Assembly: GCF_027158005.1 (NCBI RefSeq)
Contig: NZ_JAPVLQ010000004.1
Span: forward strand, 282,723-346,722
Length of the DNA: 64,000 bases
From: Rhodococcus sp. H36-A4
GTDB lineage: Bacteria > Actinomycetota > Actinomycetes > Mycobacteriales > Mycobacteriaceae
Direction of reading: 5' to 3'
Positions 26,787-35,963 of this stretch are shown here, piece by piece. Each line of letters opens with the position of its first letter. Position 1 is the first letter of the stretch. The notes below the pieces were generated by a model. It had not been told where the DNA came from and made no database searches. It was given only the letters and a program-made list of their open reading frames with translations. The position numbers and the translations under genes were made by a program.

Positions 26787-28043
26787 GTGCGCTGCCGACT
26801 GTGCAATTCCGACCGCATGCGTAGCATTTTAGATCTTGGCGCTACGCCGCCGTGCGAACTCTTCCTCACAGAGTCGGGCCTGGACATGCCCGAAATTACG
26901 TACCCGTTACATCTGCGGTTGTGCGAAGACTGTCTACTGCTGCAGATCCCGGCCTTGATAACTCCGGAGGCCACATTCACCGATTACGCTTACTATTCAT
27001 CGTTTTCGGATTCCTGGGTCGAACACGCCCGTCAGTTCGTCGTCTCCTCGGTCTCCCGCCTCCACCTGGACAGTGCATCCCTGATCGTGGAGGTCGCCAG
27101 TAACGACGGGTACCTGTTGCAACACTGCAACGACACCGGTATCCGCTGTCTTGGAATCGAGCCGTCGCACAACGTGAGCGAAGCTGCTCGTGAACGTGGA
27201 GTACCCACTCTCACAGCATTTCTCGACGAAGACCTCGCGGGTCATGTCCGAGCCGAGTACGGACCGGCCGACCTGGTGGTCGCCAACAACGTCTACGCCC
27301 ACATTCCCGATCTGCTCGGCTTCACACGCGCACTTCGCACCCTGCTAGCCGACGATGGTTGGTTGAGCATCGAGGTTCACCACGCCTTGAATCTCGTCGG
27401 AAAAGCACAGTTCGACACCGTTTACCATGAGCACTTCCAGTACTACACAGTGTTGTCCGCCTCCCGGGCACTCGCGACGGCGGGCCTTGCGGTCGTCGAC
27501 GTGGAGCTGCTCGACACTCACGGCGGATCGATTCGGGTGTGGGCACGTCCCGATGCTGCTCGGGGAATACCGACCCCACGCGTCGCCGAGGTACTGAAGC
27601 AGGAGGAGTCGGCGGGATTGCACGATGTCGGTGGTTACGCCGCACTGGAACCGCGGGCTCGCGCGGTGCGGCAGGAGATACTCCAGTTCCTGCTCGAGTG
27701 CCGTACCGAGAACAAAACCGTCGTGGGCTACGGCGCTCCAGGTAAGGGAAACACCCTTCTGAACTACTGCGGGATCCGCCCGGATCTACTCGAGTACACA
27801 GTGGACCGCAACCCATACAAACACGGACGCTTCACGCCCGGCACCCGAATACCGATTCTCGATCCGAGGATGATCCGAAAGGATCGACCCGACGTCGTGC
27901 TCGCGCTTCCCTGGAATCTCGAAGTCGAATTGACCGAACAACTGCGCTTCATCACGGAGTGGGGCGGGGAGTTGGTTTTTCCGCTCCCCTCACTGCATCG
28001 CGCTTCATTCGAATCTCCCACCGAGTCAAGGAGTCTGACGTAA
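26787..28043 (+). CDS. NDP-hexose C-methyltransferase-like protein
   Basis: A 418-residue protein of the sugar C-methyltransferase type (TylC3/NovU relatives). The N-terminal zinc-binding part has CRLCNS and LCEDCLLLQ. The central SAM domain has LIVEVASNDGYLLQHC and IEPSHNVSEAA. The C-terminal Methyltransf_14-type domain has VVGYGAPGKGNTLLNYC and VDRNPYKHGRFTPGT. Such enzymes methylate the 3 or 5 position of a 4-keto sugar nucleotide. The GTG start has GGGAGGGG upstream. The stop overlaps the next start (TAATG), so it heads a coupled four-gene sugar module downstream of the CRP site. Confidence 0.85.
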   Translation: MRCRLCNSDRMRSILDLGATPPCELFLTESGLDMPEITYPLHLRLCEDCLLLQIPALITPEATFTDYAYYSSFSDSWVEHARQFVVSSVSRLHLDSASLIVEVASNDGYLLQHCNDTGIRCLGIEPSHNVSEAARERGVPTLTAFLDEDLAGHVRAEYGPADLVVANNVYAHIPDLLGFTRALRTLLADDGWLSIEVHHALNLVGKAQFDTVYHEHFQYYTVLSASRALATAGLAVVDVELLDTHGGSIRVWARPDAARGIPTPRVAEVLKQEESAGLHDVGGYAALEPRARAVRQEILQFLLECRTENKTVVGYGAPGKGNTLLNYCGIRPDLLEYTVDRNPYKHGRFTPGTRIPILDPRMIRKDRPDVVLALPWNLEVELTEQLRFITEWGGELVFPLPSLHRASFESPTESRSLT

Positions 28044-28837
28044 TGAAGGTAGTCCTGTTCTGCGGTGGGTACGGCATGCGTATGCGCAATGATCGCAATG
28101 ACACAATTCCCAAACCGATGCAGATGGTGGGGCCACGACCCCTTCTCTGGCACGTGATGCACTATTACGCCCATTTCGGACACACCGAGTTCATCCTGTG
28201 TCTCGGCTATGGTGCGGATGCGATAAAGAGCTTCTTCCTCGACTATCGTGAAGCAGAATCGAACGATTTCGTGATGCATGGCAACAGGATCGAGCTGTTG
28301 CACTCCGACATCGCCGACTGGTCCATCACTTTCGTCGATACCGGCTTGGAATCGGCTATAGGCGAACGCCTCCGCCGTGTCAGGGAGCACCTCGGTGGAG
28401 ACAAGTGCTTTCTTGCAAACTATGCGGACGTCCTTACCGACGCTCCCCTGGACGATGTCATCGCGCAGTTCCACGAGTCCGGTGCCGCCGCGTCGATGCT
28501 CGTCGTCCCGCCGCAGTCCTCGTTTCACTGCGTACACGTAGCAGAAAACGGCGAGGTGAAAGAGATCATTCCGGTCGGCCAACTACCTGTCTGGGAAAAC
28601 GGCGGATACTTCGTCCTGACCGATGAGATCTTCGACTTTCTCCCACCTGGTGGTGACCTGGTTGCGGACGTATGCGGAACACTTGCGGGAGAAGGCCGCC
28701 TGTTCGGATACCGACACGGCGGATTCTGGAAGCCTGCGGACACCTTCAAGGAACGCGCCGAACTGGACGCCAACTACTCCAAAGGTATTCATCCGTGGAT
28801 GGTGTGGGATCACCCGTTGCCGGTGCCGAGCTCATGA
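28043..28837 (+). CDS. sugar-1-phosphate nucleotidyltransferase (RfbF-like)
   Basis: A 264-residue nucleotidyltransferase most like glucose-1-phosphate cytidylyltransferase. The signature loop is LFCGGYGMRMRNDRNDTIPKPM, followed by GPRPLLWHVMHYYAHFG and ILCLGYGADAIKSFF; later FLANYADVLTD and FWKPADTFKERAELD match RfbF landmarks. It would make an NDP-sugar, by analogy CDP-glucose, that feeds the C-methyl sugar branch. A classical CDP-glucose 4,6-dehydratase is not seen, unless the SDR gene downstream fills that role. It is coupled at both ends (TAATG, ATGA). Confidence 0.85.
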   Translation: MKVVLFCGGYGMRMRNDRNDTIPKPMQMVGPRPLLWHVMHYYAHFGHTEFILCLGYGADAIKSFFLDYREAESNDFVMHGNRIELLHSDIADWSITFVDTGLESAIGERLRRVREHLGGDKCFLANYADVLTDAPLDDVIAQFHESGAAASMLVVPPQSSFHCVHVAENGEVKEIIPVGQLPVWENGGYFVLTDEIFDFLPPGGDLVADVCGTLAGEGRLFGYRHGGFWKPADTFKERAELDANYSKGIHPWMVWDHPLPVPSS

Positions 28838-29484
28838 TCGAGTTGCGCACGTCCGAGCTCAGCGAAGTGGCGGTGCTCGGCGCGCATTGCGACGACATTG
28901 CAATCGGGCTCGGTGGAACCCTGCTCATGCTGGCGTCCACCAACCCCGGACTCCGCGTCCACGCTTTCGTTCTGTCCGGCAGTGATTCTCGTCGCGAAAT
29001 CGAGGAACGGCACGCATTGGCCGCCTTGTGTCCAGGAGCCGACCTGGAGTTCACCATTCTCGACATTCCCGATGGCCACGCTCCCGCGTACTGGGACCCG
29101 ATCAAGTCCGGGCTCGAAGGGTTTCGACGATCCTGCGAGCCTGACGTGGTGTTCACCCCACACCGAGGCGACGCGCACCAGGATCACCGACTCCTGGCCG
29201 AACTGGCACCGACAGTGTTCCGTGACCATCTGGTGCTGGGGTACGAAATCCTCAAGTGGGAGGCCGATACCCCACAACCGACGATCTTCCATCCCCTCAC
29301 ACGCACGGCGGCTGAGGAGAAGGCGCGATTGCTCATGAAGCACTATCCATCACAGACTTTCCACGACTGGTTCGACGAGGAAGCGTTTCTCGGGCTCTCC
29401 CGGTTGCGGGGAGTGCAGTGCCGGCAAATCCACGCGGAGGCGTTCACAGTCGAGAAGGCCACCATCCGATTCGGAAGGAACTGA
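28834..29484 (+). CDS. PIG-L family deacetylase
   Basis: A 216-residue LmbE-like protein. LGAHCDDIAIGLGGTL carries the His-x-x-Asp-Asp zinc motif (H..DD) and TPHRGDAHQDHRLLAEL carries the second His motif. Family members remove acetyl groups from N-acetyl sugars in PIG, mycothiol and other glycoconjugates. Its ATG overlaps the nucleotidyltransferase stop (ATGA), placing it inside the sugar module, where it may deacetylate an N-acetylated sugar intermediate. Confidence 0.87.
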   Translation: MIELRTSELSEVAVLGAHCDDIAIGLGGTLLMLASTNPGLRVHAFVLSGSDSRREIEERHALAALCPGADLEFTILDIPDGHAPAYWDPIKSGLEGFRRSCEPDVVFTPHRGDAHQDHRLLAELAPTVFRDHLVLGYEILKWEADTPQPTIFHPLTRTAAEEKARLLMKHYPSQTFHDWFDEEAFLGLSRLRGVQCRQIHAEAFTVEKATIRFGRN

Positions 29485-29485
29485 C

Positions 29486-30526
29486 ATGCGCGTACTCGTC
29501 ACAGGCCATCGCGGCTACATCGGGTCGATCATGATTCCCCTCCTGCGTGCCGCCGGCCACGACGTCGTCGGACTCGATTCAGGGTTGTTCGCTTTGTGTC
29601 TACTCGGGCCGCCGCCCGACAGCCCCCCGGAATTCGACGTCGACATCCGTGACGTCACCGAGGCCCATCTGCAAGGAATCGACGCGGTGATCCACCTCGC
29701 GGCATTGTCGAACGACCCACTCGGGTCGCTTGCCCCCCAGATCACCCATGACATCAATCATCACGCGTCGGTCCGGTTGGCCCACCTCGCGAAGGAGGCA
29801 GGCGTCCGGCGATTTCTGTATGCCTCGACCTGCTCGGTGTATGGCTCGGCGGGTGCTGACCTGGTAAAGGAGGACGCTCCACTCCGCCCCTTGACTCCCT
29901 ATGCGGAGAGCAAGGTTCGCGTCGAGGACGACGTCGCAGCCATCGCGGACTCGGGGTTCTCACCCGTGTTCTTACGAAACGCCACAGCGTTCGGATTCTC
30001 GCCGTGTCTACGCGCCGACATCGTGCTCAACAATCTCGTCGGAAGGGCGGTGTTGACCGGCACCGTCCGAGTGCTGTCGGACGGAACACCGTGGCGACCG
30101 CTGGTGCATGTGCAGGACATCGCGTCCGCGTTCATGTGTGCCCTTGCGGCACCGATCGACAAAATTCACTGTGCCGCATACAACGTCGGCACCGAGGTCA
30201 ACAACATGACGGTGGAACAGATTGCGAGAGCCGCGGCGGCCGCGGTACCCGGATCCACGGTCCTTGTCACAGGCGATACCGGACCTGACCCGAGGTCCTA
30301 CCGGGTGGACTTCTCCGCAATCCGCTCCGCCTTCGACGAATACGACCCCCAGTGGACCGTAGCGAACGGTGCCGCGGAACTGTACGAGAATTACACGCGC
30401 TGGGGACTCACCGAATACCTGTTCTCGGAACGATTCACCCGCCTGGTGCATCTCGAAAAACTTTTGGCTGCAGGCGTTCTCGACGCATCGCTCCGGGTTC
30501 AGTTGATCGGTGCGGGTTGTGAATGA
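29486..30526 (+). CDS. NAD-dependent sugar epimerase/dehydratase (extended SDR)
   Basis: A 346-residue extended short-chain dehydrogenase. The nucleotide-binding loop reads VTGHRGYIGS, followed by LDSGLFALC. DAVIHLAALSNDP is motif II, and YASTCSVYGSAG with TPYAESKVRVE gives the Ser/Tyr/Lys catalytic set (YxxxK). It would epimerise or dehydrate an NDP-sugar made by the upstream nucleotidyltransferase. It starts one base after the deacetylase stop and is the last gene of the coupled module. Confidence 0.88.
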   Translation: MRVLVTGHRGYIGSIMIPLLRAAGHDVVGLDSGLFALCLLGPPPDSPPEFDVDIRDVTEAHLQGIDAVIHLAALSNDPLGSLAPQITHDINHHASVRLAHLAKEAGVRRFLYASTCSVYGSAGADLVKEDAPLRPLTPYAESKVRVEDDVAAIADSGFSPVFLRNATAFGFSPCLRADIVLNNLVGRAVLTGTVRVLSDGTPWRPLVHVQDIASAFMCALAAPIDKIHCAAYNVGTEVNNMTVEQIARAAAAAVPGSTVLVTGDTGPDPRSYRVDFSAIRSAFDEYDPQWTVANGAAELYENYTRWGLTEYLFSERFTRLVHLEKLLAAGVLDASLRVQLIGAGCE

Positions 30527-30545
30527 CATGCGGGGCCGCCGACGT

Positions 30546-31118
30546 TTACACCGACTCCATGAGCTGGGACCAACTGCCCGCAGAAGCATCCCGCGTGCTG
30601 ATATGCGTTACCGGCAACGGCCAGGGAATCGCGAGCTCGGAATCGGCGTATGCCACCGCTATGTCTTCCCGGGGGTCATGCTTCCGATCGATCCGATAGC
30701 AGACATCGGCGGTCGGGGTCAGCGCCTGGAAACCGTGCAGAAACCCCGAGGGAACGTAGAGAAGCGCGAACGCTACATCGTCGAGAGTGAAAGCCTGCTG
30801 CATACCGAAAGTCGGCGATTCCCTTCTGATGTCGACCAGCACGTCGAATACTGTTCCGTGCGCGCATCGTACGAGTTTGGCCTCTCCGCGTCCCGACCGT
30901 CCGTGCATTCCGCGAACCACGCCCCGATTCGATCTCGACTGCGAATCCTCGATGAAGTCGTCGGCGCGCGTCGGCACTCGCCGATCTCGTTGATACTTCG
31001 AGAGTTCCGAGTCGAACAGACGCGATTCGAAGGTCCGGGTGAACAATCCACGCTCGTCCCTGAATGGTTCAGGGGTGAACAGCAACACGTCCGCGAGTTC
31101 AACAGTTTCGACACGCAT
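30546..31118 (-). CDS. RmlC-like sugar nucleotide 3,5-epimerase
   Basis: A 190-residue cupin-fold enzyme of the dTDP-4-dehydrorhamnose 3,5-epimerase family. PFRDERGLFTRTFES and SNRGVVRGMHGRSG carry the catalytic His (RGMH), VFDVLVDIRRESPTFG follows, and LYVPSGFLHGFQALTPTADVCYRID carries the GFxHGF and Tyr region. It would invert C3/C5 of a 4-keto sugar. It is encoded on the strand opposite to the surrounding sugar genes, convergent with the SDR gene (20 bp) and divergent from the second methyltransferase gene (73 bp), so it has its own promoter in that gap. Confidence 0.86.
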   Translation of the reverse strand: MRVETVELADVLLFTPEPFRDERGLFTRTFESRLFDSELSKYQRDRRVPTRADDFIEDSQSRSNRGVVRGMHGRSGRGEAKLVRCAHGTVFDVLVDIRRESPTFGMQQAFTLDDVAFALLYVPSGFLHGFQALTPTADVCYRIDRKHDPREDIAVAYADSELAIPWPLPVTHISTRDASAGSWSQLMESV

Positions 31119-31191
31119 GTCGTCATTCTGCCGCATTTCAGCAGGCGAAACAGGCAGATCCGGCCCGTTCGGACATCGAAAGTGTGACGCA

Positions 31192-32337
31192 ATGGTCTGC
31201 AGAGGCTGCTCGTGCACCGAAACCGACCGCGTACTCGACCTCGGACGGGTGCCGGCTACGGATTGCTTTCCGCTCGCATCCACTCCGATCTCATCGGAGG
31301 AATCGGTACATCCGCTCGCGATGGCGCTGTGCCGGGCCTGCGGTCTCGCGCAGCTTGCAGACGACGACACCACAGCTGACGAACCACGCGGTGTCGAACC
31401 GCAAGCTTTGAAGGATCAGGCCGCCCAAGCCGTTCGACTCGTCAGCGAAGCGGGCGCTCTCACCGGCGATACGGTCATCGAATTCGGCAGCCCGCACGGC
31501 GGAAGCTGGCTCCCCTTGCTCGCCGAGCGGGGTCTTCGGTCACCGGTGCACACCACCAAAGCTGCGGTGGTAGTCGACTGTTTCGGAGCGATGCACGAAC
31601 CAGACCAGCGTGCGGCCTTCCGACAGCGGGCCGCAGCCACAGCCGACGATGGTGTGCTTCTGATCCAGTTCCATTCTCTACGCGCGATCGTCGGCGGCGG
31701 ACAGTGGAATGCACTGCGCCACGGTCACTTCGCGTACTACTCCCTGACCGTCCTGAGCCGTCTGCTCGAGGACGTCGGAATGTTTGTCACGGCCGTATGG
31801 GAGTTCGATCTGTACGGGGGCACCGTTTTGGTGGCGGCCCGCCACCGGCCTGACGGACCGCTGTCGGCCGACGTTCGTTGCATACTCACCGCCGAACACA
31901 CTGTAGGTCTCGCCGACCCTGTTGTGCTTCGTTCCCTGCAGCGCGCTGCGAACGAGCAAACTGCCGCGCTGCACGAGTGGCTGACGCTGATGGCACGTCG
32001 GAATCTACGCATCTTCGCGTACGGAGCCGCGTCTCGCGCCGTGCCGTTGTTCGCCAAAGCCGGTGTCGATCGCACCCTCGTCACCGCCGTCGCCGACGTC
32101 TCGCACGCCAAGCAAACGCGACGGATGCCTGGCACCGATGTGCCGATCATCTCCCCCGAGCAGCTGGTCGAAGCTCGCCCGGACCACGTTCTGCTCACCC
32201 TGCCCGAACTCCTCCCCGAGGTGCAACGTCGAATTCCGGCACTCACCGGTCGATGGATGGTCCCCCCGACGCACGCAGTCGGAGATGGATTCGATGCATA
32301 CCGTACGACCGGTGTCCGAATGGCGGTGGAATCATGA
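31192..32337 (+). CDS. second C-methyltransferase-like protein with degenerate SAM site
   Basis: A 381-residue protein with the same layout as the protein encoded at 26787. The N-terminal zinc site is CRGCSCTETDRVLDLGRV and LCRACGLAQL, a shortened central SAM-like domain has VIEFGSPHGGSWLPLLAERG, and the C-terminal domain has IFAYGAASRAVPLFAKAG and VADVSHAKQTRRMPGTDVPI. The SAM loop and the region after it are weaker than in the first paralogue. It may methylate a different position or be catalytically altered. Its stop overlaps the sugar-transferase start (ATGA). Confidence 0.75.
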   Translation: MVCRGCSCTETDRVLDLGRVPATDCFPLASTPISSEESVHPLAMALCRACGLAQLADDDTTADEPRGVEPQALKDQAAQAVRLVSEAGALTGDTVIEFGSPHGGSWLPLLAERGLRSPVHTTKAAVVVDCFGAMHEPDQRAAFRQRAAATADDGVLLIQFHSLRAIVGGGQWNALRHGHFAYYSLTVLSRLLEDVGMFVTAVWEFDLYGGTVLVAARHRPDGPLSADVRCILTAEHTVGLADPVVLRSLQRAANEQTAALHEWLTLMARRNLRIFAYGAASRAVPLFAKAGVDRTLVTAVADVSHAKQTRRMPGTDVPIISPEQLVEARPDHVLLTLPELLPEVQRRIPALTGRWMVPPTHAVGDGFDAYRTTGVRMAVES

Positions 32338-33782
32338 CCACAGCGTCCCGCCGGACAGCGCTCGGTGCACCTGTTTCCCATGCCCGGACCGTTGCGACCT
32401 CCCCAGCCCACCGGGCCACCGGCATCGTCCCGATTGCCTCGGGCACACCCAGCCGACTGAGCAGCCGGATCGGTGCACATGTCGACCTCTACCCGCTGGC
32501 CGGTGATCTAGTCGTCCTCTTCTTGGTCTGTTCGCTCGTTCGGATCGATTACCCCGTGCCGGCAGCTGTGGTGCTGGTGTCGGCCATGGCAGTGATGGGC
32601 GAGTACCGCACACACCTGACGCTGTCGGTTCTCGACGTCCTGCCGCGGACCGCGATGGCCAGTGTATTGGCGGCCGTATGCACTCAATTGGTGTTGGCGT
32701 CACGGACCGAGCTGACGGACGCGATAATGGTGACCGCCCTCGTGCTTGCTGCGGTGATACTTTCGCGAAACCTCACCTATGGAGCAGAACGATTCCTCAG
32801 GAGGAAGCTCAATCGTAGACACCGCACGGTGATAGTAGGCAGCGGTTCGATCAGTTCCATGCTTGCGGACAACATGGTTGCGGAGCGCTCCTGCGGACTG
32901 GAGCTGATCGGGGTACTCGACGACTCTCCACACATCATGACCGACAAGCGATCGGTGCCGGTCCTCCCCTTGCGTGGCAACCTCTGCAGGTTCCTCACCA
33001 CCGAACACGTAGAGGCGGTCGTACTCGCGTTTTCCACGATCCGTGACAGCGATATGTTGAGCATTCTGCGGACGTGCGATCGTATCGACTGCGACATCTT
33101 CGTCGTGCCCCGGTTGTGGGAGATGACAGCAGTATCCGGTGACATGGACCGCATCGGCGCGATCCCATTGACCAAAGTTCGCAGAGCAGCGCATCGGTCA
33201 CCGACATGGGGCGTGAAGCTGTGGACGAGTCGTGTACTGAGCGCAGCGCTGCTTTTGTTGTTGTCGCCGCTGCTCCTCGCCACCGCTGCCGCAGTCTATT
33301 TCTCCGACCGTTCGGCACCGATCTTGTTCCGACAGGAACGTATCGGTCTGGATGACCGCGAGTTCGAGCTACTCAAATTTCGCACGATGAAACCAACGAA
33401 CGAGGATGAGTCGGCGACGAACTGGTGCATTGCCCACGACCCGCGCGTCGGGCGCCTCGGTCGGATCATGCGAGCGACCTCGCTCGACGAATTGCCCCAG
33501 TTGTGGAATGTCGTCCGCGGCGACATGACTCTGGTCGGACCACGACCGGAACGTCCGTATTTCGTCGCAAAGTTCTGTGGAACCATCCCCAACTATTCGG
33601 CCCGCCATCGGGTACCAGCCGGACTGACGGGGTGGGCCGCTGTGAACGGGTTCCGCGGAGATACATCCATCGAGGAGCGCGCTCGCTACGACAACTACTA
33701 CATCGAAAACTGGGGACTGTGGTTGGACGTCAAGATCATGCTCCGGACGTTGTCCGCGGTCCTGATGATGAAAGGTCGATAA
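32334..33782 (+). CDS. polyprenyl-phosphate sugar-1-phosphate transferase (WbaP/WcaJ type)
   Basis: A 482-residue membrane enzyme that starts repeat-unit synthesis by moving a sugar-1-phosphate onto undecaprenyl phosphate. There are four N-terminal membrane helices (about 50-150), a CoA-binding-like domain (VIVGSGSISSMLADNMV), a further helix (SAALLLLLSPLLLATAAAVY), and the C-terminal catalytic domain (ILFRQERIGLDDREFELLKFRTMKP, SLDELPQLWNVVRGDMTLVGPRPERP, RHRVPAGLTGWAAVNGFRGD). All hallmark residues of the family are present. Confidence 0.92.
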   Translation: MTTASRRTALGAPVSHARTVATSPAHRATGIVPIASGTPSRLSSRIGAHVDLYPLAGDLVVLFLVCSLVRIDYPVPAAVVLVSAMAVMGEYRTHLTLSVLDVLPRTAMASVLAAVCTQLVLASRTELTDAIMVTALVLAAVILSRNLTYGAERFLRRKLNRRHRTVIVGSGSISSMLADNMVAERSCGLELIGVLDDSPHIMTDKRSVPVLPLRGNLCRFLTTEHVEAVVLAFSTIRDSDMLSILRTCDRIDCDIFVVPRLWEMTAVSGDMDRIGAIPLTKVRRAAHRSPTWGVKLWTSRVLSAALLLLLSPLLLATAAAVYFSDRSAPILFRQERIGLDDREFELLKFRTMKPTNEDESATNWCIAHDPRVGRLGRIMRATSLDELPQLWNVVRGDMTLVGPRPERPYFVAKFCGTIPNYSARHRVPAGLTGWAAVNGFRGDTSIEERARYDNYYIENWGLWLDVKIMLRTLSAVLMMKGR

Positions 33783-33805
33783 TGCATCGACGGAGCGCGA
33801 TCGAC

Positions 33806-34645
33806 TCACACACCGACTGCGGGGTGACGCGATACGAGGGCGTTGGTTCGCACCACCACCCGCGCGAAAGCGGCTCGCAACAAACGCACGTCACCCGCCA
33901 TTACGTCGGCACCGGTTACGAATTCGGGGTATTCGCGCGCGATGCGATGATGAAATCGCAGCAAATCCGACAACTTGCTGTAGGTCGAGGTTTGGCTACA
34001 CAGATTGAACCTCGAGTCGCGCCACGCCGCGAGACGTTCCGAAATCCCGAAGAACATGCCGTACACACAGACTCGCGCAAACAGGTCCACATCCATGGGA
34101 AACACAAGGTCTCCGCGAAATCCACCTACACTGTCGAAGTCCTCTCGCCGGAACATCGCAGCAGCTGTAGGACCGAAGTCGGCGGGGCCTCGACGAACGA
34201 TGACTCGCATGAGTGAACGCGGGGTTTGGAGCCCCTCCAGGCCCGGTACACCGAGTCCCGTTTCCTGTACTCCACCGTCCTCGTCGATCACGTCGAACCG
34301 GGCGGACGATATCGCGATTCCTTTGTCTTCCATCACGCGTACCTGTGACTCCAAAGATCCAGGGAGCAGAATATCGTCCGCGCAGACCACCTTGACCAGC
34401 CTGCCGGTGGAGAGCGCGACGGCTTTGTTCCAGTTGTCACCGATGGACAACACGACATCGTTGCGGATTACTCGCACGCGAGAATCGTCGACGGAATGCG
34501 CAATCACGCCGGTGCCGTCCCGGCTCGCGTTGTCGAGTACAACCACCTCGACATCGACATCCTGCTCGAGAATCGACCGTAAGGTCGTATCGAGGGTGCG
34601 GCCGGCATTGTATGCGGGGACGCAGACAGAGACCGAAGCAACCAT
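33806..34645 (-). CDS. family 2 glycosyltransferase
   Basis: A 279-residue GT-A enzyme. VASVSVCVPAYNAGRTLDTTLRSIL opens the fold, VEVVVLDNASRDGTG contains the nucleotide-binding Asp, and LVKVVCADDILLPGSLE carries a DxD-like pair. The start at 34645 has GGGAG upstream; longer upstream readings are not supported. It lies on the strand opposite to its neighbours. It would add a sugar to the lipid-linked repeat unit. Confidence 0.87.
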   Translation of the reverse strand: MVASVSVCVPAYNAGRTLDTTLRSILEQDVDVEVVVLDNASRDGTGVIAHSVDDSRVRVIRNDVVLSIGDNWNKAVALSTGRLVKVVCADDILLPGSLESQVRVMEDKGIAISSARFDVIDEDGGVQETGLGVPGLEGLQTPRSLMRVIVRRGPADFGPTAAAMFRREDFDSVGGFRGDLVFPMDVDLFARVCVYGMFFGISERLAAWRDSRFNLCSQTSTYSKLSDLLRFHHRIAREYPEFVTGADVMAGDVRLLRAAFARVVVRTNALVSRHPAVGV

Positions 34646-34850
34646 TGCGCTACTCCCACTTGCCGATTGCGCATCGAGATCGTACCGAAGGATAACACGC
34701 GCCGCCGCATTCATGCATTCGAAAAGTGCGTGGCAAAAGTTTACAACGGATGTCGCACAACGACATCGAACGCCAGTGCGCCGCGGTAGAGTTCGATCAT
34801 CCGGTTCCGAACGGACCGAAACTGCAGCACCCGACAACGACAGCCGTCCG

Positions 34851-35963
34851 ATGAGACCTCACTCGTATTCCGCGCAGACCTCGAGAATTCTCCGGCTCCA
34901 CATGACTGGATCGGAGTGGAACTCGGCGGTTCCCGGTGGATTGAATCGATATTTCACCGACTTGTACTGCGCACTGGATCGACGCTCCGACATCGAGGTC
35001 TCTGCGGTGGCGTTCGGTAGCCCCGCACGAGGAGGGCGGTCATGGGGCAGCGTCGGCGGATCGACACTGCGCCGCTGCTCGGCAGCTTTTCTGGACCGCA
35101 CGGCGCTACCCCGTCGTGCTGTCATCGATCGACACTTCTGCCTCTATGGGCGCGCGGTGAAGACGTACCCCGGCAATCATCGGCTCGTGGTGCATTTTCA
35201 CGGCCCTTGGGCAGACGAAAGCCGAATGGTGGGTTCGACGGAGACCGCGGCGCGGGCCAAGTACATGATCGAGCGGGTTCGATACGCCGGAGCCGACCGA
35301 GTGGTCGTGCTGTCCAACCACTTCCGGCAACTGCTCGTCGAGCACTATGGTGTACCAACAGGCGACATCAGTGTTATTCCACCCGGTGTCGATCTCGACC
35401 GCTTTCGCTCGACCGACCGAGAGAATCCCGCACCGACGGTGCTGTGCGTCCGACGCCTGGAGCGCAGGATGGGAATCCATGTGCTCATCCGGGCCTGGCG
35501 ATCGGTCGTGACGGCACACCCCGATGCTCGCCTCGTCATCGTCGGTACCGGCACTCAGGAATTCGCGTTACGCTCCCAAGCCACGGAATCCGGTTGTGGG
35601 AATTCGATTTCGTTCGAAGGCCATGCCACCGACGAACGACTGACCCGGTTGTACGAGCAAGCAGCCCTGACCGTCATCCCCTCGGTCGCGTTGGAGGGGT
35701 TCGGTCTCTTCGCACTGGAATCCTTGGCCTCCGGTCGCGCCCCGATCGTGACCGAGTGCGGTGGCCTTCCCGATTCGGTCAGAGCACTCGACGCCTCCCT
35801 GATCGTTCCCGCCTCAGACGCGGAAGCGCTCGGAGATCGAATCGTTCGTGGTTTGAACGGTCAGGTTCCCGGACCACAGCAGTGTCGGGCCCAGGCGGAG
35901 TCGTTCTCGTGGGAATCGAGCTCTGCGCGCCACATTTCGATGTACAAGGAACTGAGCTCATGA
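34851..35963 (+). CDS. family 4 glycosyltransferase
   Basis: A 370-residue GT-B enzyme. The N-terminal domain has PGGLNRYFTDLYCALDRRSDIEV and VVHFHGPWADESRM. The C-terminal domain has ISVIPPGVDLDRFRS, VLCVRRLERRMGIHVLIRAW and the EX7E motif in PSVALEGFGLFALESLASG. Retaining transferases of this family build exopolysaccharide repeat units in the cytoplasm. It is the first gene of a coupled run (34851-39395); its stop overlaps the next start. An internal ATG (MTGSEWN) is an alternative start. Confidence 0.88.
   Translation: MRPHSYSAQTSRILRLHMTGSEWNSAVPGGLNRYFTDLYCALDRRSDIEVSAVAFGSPARGGRSWGSVGGSTLRRCSAAFLDRTALPRRAVIDRHFCLYGRAVKTYPGNHRLVVHFHGPWADESRMVGSTETAARAKYMIERVRYAGADRVVVLSNHFRQLLVEHYGVPTGDISVIPPGVDLDRFRSTDRENPAPTVLCVRRLERRMGIHVLIRAWRSVVTAHPDARLVIVGTGTQEFALRSQATESGCGNSISFEGHATDERLTRLYEQAALTVIPSVALEGFGLFALESLASGRAPIVTECGGLPDSVRALDASLIVPASDAEALGDRIVRGLNGQVPGPQQCRAQAESFSWESSSARHISMYKELSS

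Noticed and set aside
35042..35959. Extension of the second GT4 frame over the first GT4 gene
   Set aside because: Overlaps a well-supported glycosyltransferase; the true start is the ATGA overlap at 35960.
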